A stretch of DNA of 36,168 nucleotides from an uncultured Neomegalonema sp. (GCA_937922185.1 CAKZUT010000101.1:1-36168); one strand, 5' to 3'; shown: positions 14,692-23,260, counted from the first letter of the stretch. Notes: generated from the sequence alone by a model not told the origin. Translations and numbers: made by a program.

Positions 14692-17600
14692 ATGATCGCG
14701 CGCCTTCCCCTCCTGATGATTCTCCTCGCCGGACTGGCTTCCGCGACCGGCATACCCGCGTCCGCACAGGATGCGCCCCCCCCTGATATCGTTATGGAAA
14801 AGGCAGAGCTGACCGATGCGGTAACGGGAAAAACAGGTCCGTTCCTGCCGGGGTCGGATATCGATATCACGATCCATCTGATGAACAGGGGGCGGGCGGC
14901 TGTCGATCTGCGCCGGATCGTCCTGCGGGCCTCTTCCATGCTGGAGGTGGCGGACCCGGTGGGGGATACGCTCGACAATGATGCGGACGGGGAGGTGGAC
15001 GAGCGGGATGAAGCCTTTCACCTTCGTAATGATGACGGCGTTGCCTGGCGTCTGATGGGGGACGGGCTGCGCCTGCAACCGGGCGGGCGGCTGACGCGCA
15101 TGGTGCGCGTTTCCGTGCGTGAGACGGCCTTGCCCGGAACCTCGGGTGTGTTGTCCCTCTCCGCCGGTTCGACGCTGGCCGAAGCCGAGCGCAGCAGGCC
15201 CCAGCGGACCCTTCATCTTTTCCCGGTTCCGTTAGCCCCGCCCGTTCTGTCCCTTGCATTGAGCGGGGCGGATAAGATCGACGTATCCGACCCTCCTTTG
15301 CTCGCGGCGGCGATCGTCATTCCGGGGGGTATTCTCTCGGATGCCGTTGTAACGCTCGACCTGCCGCCTGCTCTGGACGGAAAGGATATCGAGCGGCTGC
15401 GGATCGGAAGCGCCATCGCATGTGGCGGGGACAGCGAGCCGCAGATCGCCGGGAAGACGATGACCCTGCGCCTTGGCCGGTGCCGGATCGACCCGGCGGC
15501 AGAGGCGCGTGACCGGACGGTGCGGTTTTCACTGACAACCACCGTAACGGATGCTGACCCGGCGGGCAGCGACGCGGAGATCGCCGCATGGCGCGACATT
15601 GCCGCCACGCTCACCCTGCGGAACGGCGATATCCGGCTGGGGCGCACGGTTCGGAATGCGGCCCTTTCCGGCCCCTTGCTGAAGCTGGAGGCCGCATTGC
15701 CCGCCGGGGCACGATATCGACCCGGCGATATGCTTCCGGCCAGCCTTCGTATCGTCAATCGGGGGAATGCGCCCCTTCCCGCGTTGCGCCTGCGGATCGC
15801 GAAAGGCGGGACATTTCTCTGTGAGACGGTTTCGGTTGGCGAGGATATCGGGCCGGAGCCTTGTGCCGACGGCATCATGCTGTCATCGGTTATCGAACCG
15901 GGAGAGTCGCTCGATATCGCACTTGAGGCCCGATTGCGGAACGATGCGCTGATCGAGGCTGACACGGGGATGGAGGTTCAGATCGAAGGGTCGATTCCCG
16001 GCCCTCTGTCCTTTCCTGTGATCCCTGTCGCCATGGTCCCGCATGATGCACCGCGCATCGTTCTCGACGATCCCGGCGAATGGAGCGTGGAGGACACGAT
16101 CACGACGGCGACCATCGGGCAGGGGGCAAAGCTGCGGATTTCAGGCAGCTTGCCGCCCGGTCGCTATCGCGGGGATATCCGCTTGCTGGCCCGGATGATC
16201 GACGCGCGCACAGGCGCGCCGGTCGCGCCCGCCGGACTGACGATCAAACGCCCTGACCTTTCCATCCTCGATGCTGACGGATCGACGGTCGGAACCGTGG
16301 CGGAGATGACAGAGACGCATGACACGGTATGGTCCCAGTCCCTCATTCCCTTTGACCTGCGCGACGAGATGGAGAGCGCCGGTGAGGATCGCAGCTTCAC
16401 AGCCACGGTCGATGTGGCCCTCGCGGATGATCCTGCCCTTCAGAGTAACCGATTGATGGAGATCATCGCCGAGTCCACCGCCTACGGTGACACGACCGTA
16501 TCGGGCAGCGAATGGATCGAAGTTCTGGTCGCTGAGCCTGATCTTCGGCTGAAACTCTTCTCTCTCGATGATGATCGGGTGATCCATCCCGGCGAGGCGC
16601 TGGGTGTCACCGCGCTCGTGTGTAATTACGGCGACAGCCCGGCCTTCGGGACGCGGCTGGTCGTGGACCTGCCGAGCCGGTTCGATCTCGCCTCCGATGA
16701 AACCCGCAAGCGCGCCTTCACGGTTCCGCTCGAAGCCGTACGGACGGGCGATGTGGCCGATCTGCCGAGCGGAACCGCAGCGCCCGGACAATCGCGGCTG
16801 GCGGCGGAGGCGTCGAGACTGACCCTCGATACCGGGGATGCCCCGCTTCAGAAGGATGAATGCGTCGGGATCGAGCTGAGCGGGCCGCTGGGGGCGGATC
16901 GTATCGCAGTGGCACCGACTGTCGATGTCATCGGGTCGCTCGGTTCCTACAGGGGCAATGCCGACCCGGAACGGACGCGGGAGTATTCCGGCGCGGAAAC
17001 GCAGCCCCTGCGGTTCATCGCTCCGGCCATCCGGTTCGGTCCCTCCACGATGATCCAGCTCGGTGAGGACCGCCGCATCGCGCATCCCGTGGAACTGGTG
17101 GTGCCGCCATGGCTCGGTCCCTTCCGCGTGTCGCTGTCGCCTGAAAGCTCAGCGGGGCTGGAATGGACTCTGTTCGAGCGCGGAGAGGACGGGCAGCTTA
17201 CGCCATGGATGGACGGAGCCGGTTTCACGCCCGGATCGACGGTGCAGATGGTGATGCGGACGGTCGCGCCCGACCGATTGCCGCTGGGCTGGGTCGATAC
17301 GTCCCGCCTGCGGACCGTGGTGCTGACCGGTGACGGGCGCAGCTTCGGCTCGACCCTGCGACTCGTGATCCGCAGCGGCACCGGCTCGGCCCGGACCATC
17401 GACACCGACAAACGGGTTGCGCTCGACCGGGATTGTGACGGATCGCTTGCCGATGAACATGCACAGAATGCGGTTTTCGAATCGACCAAGGACGCCGCCC
17501 CCGGCGATTGCCTGATCGTGCGGATCGCTTTCGAGAACACGGGTCTGAGGGAAGTGGAGCGCATCGTGATCCGCGATGTGATATCGACCCGCACGACCCT

Positions 17601-17775
17601 TCTGCCCGGATCGCCCTCCGTCAGAATCGCGCCCGAGCCGCTCGACAGCATGACCTCGCCCGATCCGGGGGGGGCACTGCAATGGGAATTCGAGGGGCTG
17701 TTCCGCCCCGGTGCCGTCGGCGAGGTGGAATACCATCTGCGCCTCAACCCTTCCCCCGGAAAGTCGCTGAAATGA
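14692..17775 (+). CDS. Large exported DUF11-like repeat protein of unknown function
   Basis: A 1027-residue protein with a Sec signal peptide (residues 1-26; hydrophobic MILLAGLASATG, then PASAQD). The mature part looks like a series of beta-sandwich, Ig-like modules of the DUF11/conserved-repeat type. Recurring themes are PGSDIDITIHLMNRG, PGDMLPASLRIVNRGN, PGEALGVTALVCNYGD and PGDCLIVRIAFENTG, each an opening of the form PG-x-x-hydrophobic-N-x-G. The last module (about 920-1020) is the best DUF11 match. Two Asp-rich loops, DNDADGEVDERD (95-106) and DRDCDG (912-917), resemble calcium-binding loops. No LPXTG motif, transmembrane helix or type I/autotransporter signal is visible at the C-terminus. 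Its stop overlaps the next gene as ATGA. The function is not recognised. Confidence 0.75.
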   Translation: MIARLPLLMILLAGLASATGIPASAQDAPPPDIVMEKAELTDAVTGKTGPFLPGSDIDITIHLMNRGRAAVDLRRIVLRASSMLEVADPVGDTLDNDADGEVDERDEAFHLRNDDGVAWRLMGDGLRLQPGGRLTRMVRVSVRETALPGTSGVLSLSAGSTLAEAERSRPQRTLHLFPVPLAPPVLSLALSGADKIDVSDPPLLAAAIVIPGGILSDAVVTLDLPPALDGKDIERLRIGSAIACGGDSEPQIAGKTMTLRLGRCRIDPAAEARDRTVRFSLTTTVTDADPAGSDAEIAAWRDIAATLTLRNGDIRLGRTVRNAALSGPLLKLEAALPAGARYRPGDMLPASLRIVNRGNAPLPALRLRIAKGGTFLCETVSVGEDIGPEPCADGIMLSSVIEPGESLDIALEARLRNDALIEADTGMEVQIEGSIPGPLSFPVIPVAMVPHDAPRIVLDDPGEWSVEDTITTATIGQGAKLRISGSLPPGRYRGDIRLLARMIDARTGAPVAPAGLTIKRPDLSILDADGSTVGTVAEMTETHDTVWSQSLIPFDLRDEMESAGEDRSFTATVDVALADDPALQSNRLMEIIAESTAYGDTTVSGSEWIEVLVAEPDLRLKLFSLDDDRVIHPGEALGVTALVCNYGDSPAFGTRLVVDLPSRFDLASDETRKRAFTVPLEAVRTGDVADLPSGTAAPGQSRLAAEASRLTLDTGDAPLQKDECVGIELSGPLGADRIAVAPTVDVIGSLGSYRGNADPERTREYSGAETQPLRFIAPAIRFGPSTMIQLGEDRRIAHPVELVVPPWLGPFRVSLSPESSAGLEWTLFERGEDGQLTPWMDGAGFTPGSTVQMVMRTVAPDRLPLGWVDTSRLRTVVLTGDGRSFGSTLRLVIRSGTGSARTIDTDKRVALDRDCDGSLADEHAQNAVFESTKDAAPGDCLIVRIAFENTGLREVERIVIRDVISTRTTLLPGSPSVRIAPEPLDSMTSPDPGGALQWEFEGLFRPGAVGEVEYHLRLNPSPGKSLK

Positions 17776-18965
17776 CAGACGAACCCTACCGCACGGCCCG
17801 GCTGCGCCCGAACAAGGGCAAGGCGTATCTCGGCGGCCACCCGTGGATCTACAGGGATGAGCTGGTCCTTGACCGCCGCACCGGGGCCATTCAGCCGGGC
17901 ACCCCGGTTGTGCTGGAGGATGCCAAGCGCGTTCCGGTCGGTGTGGTCGCCTTCAACCCCGGTTCGGGCATTGCCGCCCGCGATCTGGACCGCGATCCCG
18001 ACGCCACCATTGACGGCGCATGGATTGCCGGTCGCCTCGCGCGGGCGCTTGCTGTGCGGGAGCGGCTGTATCCGAGGCCGTTCTACCGGCTTGTTCACGC
18101 GGAGGGCGACGGGTTGCCCGGTCTGGTCGTGGATCGGATGGATGATCTGCTGGTCATCCAGCCCAACACGGCCTGGGCCGAAGCCGTGTTACCGCAAATC
18201 CTGTCGGCCCTCGATGACCTGCTGGCCCCTGCAACGGTCGTGGTGAACCGCGATTCCCGTGGGCGAACGCAGGAAGGACTGGAGGGCGGGCGCGAGACTG
18301 TACGCGGTGCGCTCGACGGCCCTGTGAAGATCGGTACGGAAGCCGGATCGCTCTATGCGGATATCGAAGCGGGGCAGAAGACCGGCGTGTATTTCGATCA
18401 GTTCCCGAACCATGCTTTTGTGGCATCGCTGGCCAAAGATAAGCGTGTTCTGGATGTCTTCGCCCATACGGGCGGCTTCGCGCTGGCGGCGCTGGGCGCA
18501 GGGGCGTCCGGGGCGGTGGCGCTGGATGGCTCGGCCAGGGCGCTGGAACTGGCGGCGCAGGCGGCGGCGGATACGGGCTACGGGGACCGTCTGGTGCTGC
18601 GGCAGGGCGATGCCTTCGATGCCATGCGGGCGCTGACGGCGGAGGGCGAAACCTTCGATATCGTCGTCTGCGATCCGCCTGCCTTTGCCCCGCGCAAGGA
18701 AACGCTGGAGGCGGGGTTGCGGGCTTATGAGCGTGTCACGCGGCTCGCGCTGCCTCTCGTGGCGGAGGGCGGTATCCTGACCGTCTGTTCCTGCTCCCAC
18801 GCCGTGACGCCCGATGCCCTGATGGGGACGGCGATGCGGATGTTCCACCGGGGTCACCGTCGTGCGCGGCTGATCCATTCCGGGCGGGCCGGGGCCGATC
18901 ATCCCGTGCATCCGGCCTTGTCCGAAAGCGGTTATCTGAAAGTCCTCGTCTTCGCGCTGGACTGA
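17772..18965 (+). CDS. rlmI: PUA-domain class I SAM-dependent rRNA methyltransferase (RlmI-like)
   Basis: A 397-residue enzyme of the COG1092 family, whose E. coli member methylates a cytosine C5 in 23S rRNA. A PUA RNA-binding domain occupies about residues 8-75 (NKGKAYLGGHPWIYRDEL). A linking domain follows, then the Rossmann methyltransferase with GQKTGVYFDQ (201-210), SAM motif I VLDVFAHTGG (226-235), motif IV DPPAF (301-305) and CSCSH (339-343), where the catalytic Cys is expected. The start is ATG 17772, set by the ATGA overlap with the exported-protein gene. The frame is open further upstream but lies within that gene. Coupling a cytoplasmic rRNA enzyme to a secreted protein is unusual. 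The assignment to the exact rRNA position is by family only. Confidence 0.9.
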   Translation: MTDEPYRTARLRPNKGKAYLGGHPWIYRDELVLDRRTGAIQPGTPVVLEDAKRVPVGVVAFNPGSGIAARDLDRDPDATIDGAWIAGRLARALAVRERLYPRPFYRLVHAEGDGLPGLVVDRMDDLLVIQPNTAWAEAVLPQILSALDDLLAPATVVVNRDSRGRTQEGLEGGRETVRGALDGPVKIGTEAGSLYADIEAGQKTGVYFDQFPNHAFVASLAKDKRVLDVFAHTGGFALAALGAGASGAVALDGSARALELAAQAAADTGYGDRLVLRQGDAFDAMRALTAEGETFDIVVCDPPAFAPRKETLEAGLRAYERVTRLALPLVAEGGILTVCSCSHAVTPDALMGTAMRMFHRGHRRARLIHSGRAGADHPVHPALSESGYLKVLVFALD

Positions 18966-18985
18966 TTACAAAAGGACTTCCGACG

Positions 18986-19597
18986 ATGTTCTACGAACCC
19001 AAAGACGGCCACGGCCTGCCCCATAACCCCTTCAAGGCCATTGTCGCCCCGCGCCCGATCGCGTGGGTATCGAGCCTCAGCACCGAGGGGGTCGCCAATC
19101 TCGCGCCCTACAGCTTTTTCAACGCCGTTGCCGATGCACCGCCGATGCTGATGATTTCCAGCTCCCCCGTGCCGAGCAACGAGGACAAGGATACGCTGAC
19201 GAATATCCTGAACACGGGCGAATTCGTTGTGCATATCGTCCCTCATGCCATGCGGGACGCAATGAACGTCACCTCCGGCGGATACGCGCATAACGACGAC
19301 GAGTTCAAGCGGGCCGGGCTGGAAAAAGCGCCGTCCACCATCGTCGCACCGCCCCGTATTGCCAATGCGCCCATCGCGATGGAGTGCCGTCACCATGTCA
19401 ATCTGGGCTTCCCCGGCCAGAACGGGGTGCGCGGCTCCCATGTGATCTTCGGCGAGGTCGTCGGTATCCATATCGCCGATGAGGCGCTGGTGGACGGAAA
19501 GCTGGACGTTACGACCTATAATCCGCTCGCCCGGCTGGGATATATGGACTACTCGACGGTGCGGGATGTCTTCTCGCTGGATCGCCCGAAAGTATAG
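18986..19597 (+). CDS. Flavin reductase-family (FMN-binding split barrel) protein
   Basis: A 203-residue protein of the flavin reductase-like/DIM6-NTAB family. It probably binds FMN and reduces flavin with NAD(P)H for a partner oxygenase or acts directly as a reductase. Typical segments are IVAPRPIAWVSSLSTEGVA (about 19-37), LAPYSFFNAVADAPP and NTGEFVVHI. They are followed by CRHHVNLGFPGQNG and HVIFGEVVGIHI late in the barrel. AAAGGA lies upstream of ATG 18986, 20 nt after the methyltransferase. The three plus-strand genes could be one transcript. A TCGCCC/GGGCGA hairpin (19582-19602) overlaps the stop codon but lacks a good T run. Confidence 0.88.
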   Translation: MFYEPKDGHGLPHNPFKAIVAPRPIAWVSSLSTEGVANLAPYSFFNAVADAPPMLMISSSPVPSNEDKDTLTNILNTGEFVVHIVPHAMRDAMNVTSGGYAHNDDEFKRAGLEKAPSTIVAPPRIANAPIAMECRHHVNLGFPGQNGVRGSHVIFGEVVGIHIADEALVDGKLDVTTYNPLARLGYMDYSTVRDVFSLDRPKV

Positions 19598-19693
19598 GGC
19601 GAATTTGCATTCGATATGGATGGAGCGTCGGTTTCACGTTCGAGTCGTCAGGCGGCGAAAGCGGACCCCTTTCAATGCACAATGTCCGCTCGT

Positions 19694-20662
19694 TCATGCG
19701 GGTTCTTCCCCGTGGGTCTGCGGTCGGGGTCGGACCGGAGTGCCCTCGCGCCATGAGACGAACCCGCCCGCCACCGCGATCAGAACCATGCCGGTGAGGA
19801 TCGCGGCGGTCGGAACCGTTCCCCAGACCAGCCAGTCGAAGAACGGCACAATGGCCAGATAGCTGTATTCCAGCGGTGCGACCTTGCTGGCCTCGGCGTG
19901 CTGATAGACATGGGTGAGGGTGATCGCGCCGACGATATGGGTCACGGCGGTCGCGGCGATCATCACCCAGACGATCAGGTCGGCGCGGGTCCACGGTGCC
20001 AGCAGGAAGGGATAGCCCGCCACCGCCTCCGCCCCCGGCTGGAGCGTATCGGTCAGGATCAGCCCCAGCAGAGCAACCTGTGCGAAGATGACGTTCTGAA
20101 CGGTGGAAAGGGCCACGGCGCTGTCTTCCAGACATCGGGCGCGTGTGATGACGATAGCCATGGCGTAGGATATCGCGGCCCCCACGGGCAGCAGCATCAT
20201 CGGCTCCAGCCGCTCGCCCCATGGCTCGACGATGACCAGAACCCCCAGGAACCCCAGGATCAGCGCCACGATCCGGCGCGGCCCGACCCGCTCCCGGTTG
20301 ATGATCGCGCCGAACAGCGTGATGAATAACGGCCCCGTGAAGAACGCCGCCGCCGCCTGACTCAGCGACAGGAATGGCATCGACAGATAGAAGCACAGGA
20401 ACGCACCGGCCATGAAGAGCGAGCGCAGCGCGGCCCATCCCGGATTGACCAGCTTCAGCCCGCTCATCGGCCTGAAAAACCCCATTGTCGCGGTCAGAAG
20501 GCCCAGAACGATCACCGCGCGGGCCAGATAGAGTTGCCAGATCGATACGGTATCGCTGATCACCTTCACCATCGTGTCCTGCATGGCGAAGAAGGCCATG
20601 GCCATGATCGTCAGCAGGATGGTATTTCCGGCGGTGGGGATGGGGGCTTCTTCGGTATCCAT
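19694..20662 (-). CDS. EamA/DMT-family transporter (copy 1 of a tandem pair)
   Basis: A 322-residue inner-membrane protein with about ten hydrophobic helices in two EamA halves. It is likely an exporter of a metabolite or amino acid of the drug/metabolite transporter superfamily. First-half markers are FFAMQDTMVKVISDTVSIWQ, NPGWAALRSLFMAGAF and AAAFFTGPLFITLFGA, then GFLGVLVIVEPWGE. The second half has THIVGAITLTHVYQHAEASKVAPLEYS. It shares most of these landmarks with the gene immediately upstream, so the two look like tandem duplicates. The gap of 60 bp and same orientation suggest co-transcription. The substrate is unknown. An inverted repeat GCGGAC/GTCCGC (19661-19689) lies downstream, without a T run. 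Confidence 0.9.
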   Translation of the reverse strand: MDTEEAPIPTAGNTILLTIMAMAFFAMQDTMVKVISDTVSIWQLYLARAVIVLGLLTATMGFFRPMSGLKLVNPGWAALRSLFMAGAFLCFYLSMPFLSLSQAAAAFFTGPLFITLFGAIINRERVGPRRIVALILGFLGVLVIVEPWGERLEPMMLLPVGAAISYAMAIVITRARCLEDSAVALSTVQNVIFAQVALLGLILTDTLQPGAEAVAGYPFLLAPWTRADLIVWVMIAATAVTHIVGAITLTHVYQHAEASKVAPLEYSYLAIVPFFDWLVWGTVPTAAILTGMVLIAVAGGFVSWREGTPVRPRPQTHGEEPA

Positions 20663-20722
20663 ACGTTCACATCGCCCGGTCGCGCGAGGGGATGCGCGCC
20701 TGTTCGCGACATCATCGTGTCT

Positions 20723-21658
20723 CTACCGTGCCCCCGCCCGCGCAATCGCGATACCCGCTGCCGCGATCAGAGTCATCCCGGCCAGCGTCACCGGCGTCGG
20801 CGTGATGTTCCAGATCGCGATATCAATCACGGTGGCCATCGGCAGGTACATATACTCCAGCGGCCCGACGATACCTGCCTCGCCGCTCTGATAGGCGCGG
20901 ATCAGGGCCAGTGATCCGGCAAGATGTGTGACGGCGGTGGCCAGCAATATCCACCACAATCCGCCCGTCGGCACCGTCCAGCCCGACAACAGGAACGGCA
21001 TCGCCTCGCTCGTCCTGACCGGAAGCGCGACCAGATCGAGAGCCATGATCGCGACGATGGAAACCTGAATATAGACGAGGCTCTGCACCATGTAGATGCC
21101 CGCCGATCCGTCCTGCGCCAGCTTCAGCCGGGTCATCGACATGGCCAGCGCATAACAGACCGCCCCGCCGAGCGCATAGATCAGCTCGAAGGCCGGTTCT
21201 TCCGCCCAGGGCTGCACGATCAGGAGGACGCCTGCAAATCCGGCCACGAGCGCCGCCAGACGTGCCCGGCTTGCCCGCTCTCCCCCGAAGACGATGCCGA
21301 GCAGCGTGATATAGAGGGGCATCGTGAAGAAGGCCGCCGCCGAGAGCGAGAAACTCGCGAGTGTCATCGACAGATAGAACAGCAGGAACGCGCCATACAT
21401 CAGCAGCCCGCGCAGGACGGCCCAGCCCGGATTGCGGATGACCAGATCCGGCCCGACACCCCTGAACCATGCATAGAGGCCGACGAAACCGATGATGAAG
21501 ATCGCCCGGATGAGGTGGAATTGCCAGATCGAGAGTGTTTCGCCCAGAGCCTTGGCCATTGCGTCCTGAACGGCGAGCAGGGCAAGGGCAAGCAGCATCA
21601 GCGAAACGAGCCTGCCCGTCGAGGCGTCGGGGCGGGGGGGCATGACCGGCCTCGTCAC
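20723..21658 (-). CDS. EamA/DMT-family transporter (copy 2 of a tandem pair)
   Basis: A 311-residue ten-helix EamA transporter, paralogous to the downstream copy. It has LLAVQDAMAKALGETLSIWQ, NPGWAVLRGLLMYGAF, AAFFTMPLYITLLG, GFAGVLLIVQPWAE and THLAGSLALIRAYQSGEAGIV. The longest start is GTG 21658, giving a GTGA overlap with the stop of the upstream AhpD-like gene. An ATG at 21643 has the better ribosome site (GACGAGG six bases upstream) and may be the true start. The overlap implies translational coupling with the AhpD-like gene. The transported compound cannot be read from the sequence. Confidence 0.9.
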   Translation of the reverse strand: MTRPVMPPRPDASTGRLVSLMLLALALLAVQDAMAKALGETLSIWQFHLIRAIFIIGFVGLYAWFRGVGPDLVIRNPGWAVLRGLLMYGAFLLFYLSMTLASFSLSAAAFFTMPLYITLLGIVFGGERASRARLAALVAGFAGVLLIVQPWAEEPAFELIYALGGAVCYALAMSMTRLKLAQDGSAGIYMVQSLVYIQVSIVAIMALDLVALPVRTSEAMPFLLSGWTVPTGGLWWILLATAVTHLAGSLALIRAYQSGEAGIVGPLEYMYLPMATVIDIAIWNITPTPVTLAGMTLIAAAGIAIARAGAR

Positions 21659-22227
21659 CGGTTCATCGCATGATATTGAGGGTTCGGCATCATATCCAGA
21701 CCATGGGCTACCCTGTTCGTGTAACTGAAGAACCCGGCCACATCGCAGATGTCGAAGATATCCTCGTCCGAGAATCCTTCCGCGCGTAATCCCTCGCGAT
21801 CATCTTCCGTGATGTCCTGCGGTGCCGTGGCCAGCTTCGCGGCGAAATCGAGCATGGCGCGCTGCCGCGTCGGCAATGCCGCGACCCGGTAGTTGAAGGC
21901 CAGCATCTCGCCCAGTGCCGGGTCATCCGATAATGCCCGGACGGCCTGTCCGTGGGCGACAAGGCAGTAATAGCATCGGTTCTCCGCCGAGACCGTGACC
22001 GCGATCATTTCGCGTTCCAGCTTCGACAGCCCCGACTGCCCGAGCATCAGCTCGTTATACATGCGCGAGAACAGGCGGAGCTTTTCTGGCCGCAACGCAT
22101 AGGCGCGCAGGACATTCGGCACCATGCCCAGCTTTTCAAGGCATGTCGCGAAATAGGCTTTCAGGTCATCATCCAGCCCATCCTCATCGGCGGGTTTGAG
22201 GCGCATGACATGATCGGGTTGGGGCAT
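21655..22227 (-). CDS. Peroxidase-related AhpD/carboxymuconolactone decarboxylase-family protein
   Basis: A 190-residue AhpD-like protein with the redox CxxC motif CYYCLVAHG (Cys85, Cys88, His92), as in peroxidase-related enzymes of the CMD superfamily. The preceding segment LSKLEREMIAVTVSAEN and the later helical part (LDFAAKLATAP, EDIFDICDVAGFFSYTNRVAHGL) are typical. It probably acts in thiol-dependent peroxide defence, though the reductant and substrate are not known. ATG 22227 is chosen for CGGAGA upstream and for the family-like start MPQPDHVMRLK. It heads a minus-strand operon with two EamA transporters. Confidence 0.9.
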   Translation of the reverse strand: MPQPDHVMRLKPADEDGLDDDLKAYFATCLEKLGMVPNVLRAYALRPEKLRLFSRMYNELMLGQSGLSKLEREMIAVTVSAENRCYYCLVAHGQAVRALSDDPALGEMLAFNYRVAALPTRQRAMLDFAAKLATAPQDITEDDREGLRAEGFSDEDIFDICDVAGFFSYTNRVAHGLDMMPNPQYHAMNR

Positions 22228-22297
22228 GGGTGGTCTCCGGGGCGCGATGGGGCTGCTGCCTCTCATGCCGTGCCCCCCGTTATGCGTCTATCGTAAA

Positions 22298-22328
22298 GTT
22301 CCGGGAACAATACGCCTGCGCGCCCATT
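22298..22328 (+). promoter_or_regulatory. Palindrome and possible EcfG-type promoter upstream of csbD
   Basis: GTTCCGGGAAC (22298-22308) is an 11-nt palindrome that presents GGAAC on both strands. On the plus strand GGAAC (22304-22308) is followed after 16 nt by CATT (22325-22328). This is one mismatch from the alphaproteobacterial general-stress sigma pattern GGAAC-N16/17-CGTT. CsbD-type proteins are frequent members of general stress regulons, which supports the reading, but the -10 mismatch keeps it tentative. Confidence 0.35.
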
Positions 22329-22385
22329 GGTGCAGCATGAAGCGGGCGGCTCCGGCCCTCCCGCATGATCCGAGGAGTATGAGAT

Positions 22386-22568
22386 ATGGGCGAACTGACC
22401 AGTAAGATCAAAGGCGCAGCCAATGATGCCGTCGGCAAGGTGAAGGATTCCGCAGGCGAAGCGACCGATAACGAGCGTCTGGAAGCCGAGGGTGAGGTGC
22501 AGCAGTTGAAGGGCAAGGCCCAGAAACTGAAAGGTGATCTGGAGGCTGCGCTGGGCGACGACGTCTGA
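22386..22568 (+). CDS. CsbD-family stress protein
   Basis: A 60-residue hydrophilic helical protein of the CsbD family. The sequence shows the family pattern MGELTSKIKGAANDAVGKVK, then AEGEVQQLKGKAQKLKGD. It is rich in Lys, Ala, Glu and Gly, with no membrane segment or signal peptide. Family members are strongly induced by general stress, but their molecular role is not established. GAGGAGT lies upstream of the ATG. It is monocistronic, preceded by a possible EcfG-type promoter and followed by a strong terminator. Confidence 0.94.
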   Translation: MGELTSKIKGAANDAVGKVKDSAGEATDNERLEAEGEVQQLKGKAQKLKGDLEAALGDDV

Positions 22569-22589
22569 GCCGCCGGATCGACTGACCGG

Positions 22590-22626
22590 AAAAGCCGCCC
22601 GTGCAGGACGCACGGGCGGCTTTTTT
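22590..22626. terminator. Bidirectional terminator between csbD and regA
   Basis: A perfect 15-bp stem, AAAAGCCGCCCGTGC (22590-22604) with its complement at 22610-22624, with a 5-nt loop, has T runs on both outer sides (TTTTTT on plus; the A run gives T on minus). It lies between the convergent csbD and regA genes and would terminate both. Confidence 0.92.
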
Positions 22627-22631
22627 GTGTT

Positions 22632-23186
22632 TCAGCGTGGGCTGCGCTTGGCGAGAATACGCTGCAGGGTCCGGCGGTGCATGTTCAGGCGGCGCGCGGT
22701 CTCGGATACGTTGCGGTCGCACAGCTCAAAGACCCGCTGGATATGTTCCCAGCGAACCCGGTCGGCGGACATGGGGTTCTCCGGCGGCGGCGGCTTGCCC
22801 GAATCCGGGGCACGCAGCGCGTTTTCGATATCATCCGCATCGGCGGGCTTGGCCAGGTAATCCACCGCCCCCGCCCGCACCGCCGCCACGGCTGTCGCGA
22901 TGGCGCCATAGCCGGTCAGCACGATCACCCGCGCATCCTCGCGCGTCTTGCGAATTTCCTCAACCACGTCGAGACCGTTTCCGTCCTCCAGCCGCAGATC
23001 GATCACCGCGAAGGCGGGCGGTGTGCGCCGGACATAGGCAATGCCTTCCTCCACGCTTTCCAGCGCAGTGGTCGTGAACCCTCGCCCTTCCATCGCACGG
23101 GCAAGCCGTGTGCGGAACGGTGCGTCGTCATCGACGATCAGCAAGCTTGCATCGTCGCCGATCGGTGGTAGCTCTTTGATCGCCAT
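22632..23186 (-). CDS. regA: RegA/PrrA/ActR-family redox response regulator
   Basis: A 184-residue two-component regulator. The receiver domain has the acidic pocket VDDD (18-21), phospho-acceptor Asp63 (VIDLRL), Thr91 (VLTGYG) and Lys113 (LAKPA). After a Pro-rich linker (KPPPPENP, about 131-138), the Fis-type helix-turn-helix (158-182, RNVSETARRLNMHRRTLQRIL) matches the highly conserved RegA/PrrA/ActR DNA-binding motif. Phosphorylated RegA globally controls respiration, carbon fixation and photosynthesis-type genes according to redox state. Its usual partners regB (sensor kinase) and senC/prrC are not adjacent: csbD is convergent and an EamA gene divergent. ATG 23186 has GGAGAAAC upstream. 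Confidence 0.93.
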   Translation of the reverse strand: MAIKELPPIGDDASLLIVDDDAPFRTRLARAMEGRGFTTTALESVEEGIAYVRRTPPAFAVIDLRLEDGNGLDVVEEIRKTREDARVIVLTGYGAIATAVAAVRAGAVDYLAKPADADDIENALRAPDSGKPPPPENPMSADRVRWEHIQRVFELCDRNVSETARRLNMHRRTLQRILAKRSPR

Positions 23187-23260
23187 ATCGAAGGTTTCTC
23201 CACAAAAGCCCTGAACGGCGAAATAAAGGCGAAAGCGGTCTTGTCCAGTCGTATCGTGAC

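Noticed and set aside
19582-19602. Terminator after the flavin reductase gene
   Set aside because: The TCGCCC/GGGCGA hairpin overlaps the stop codon and is followed by only three T, so it was noted in the gene entry but not called.
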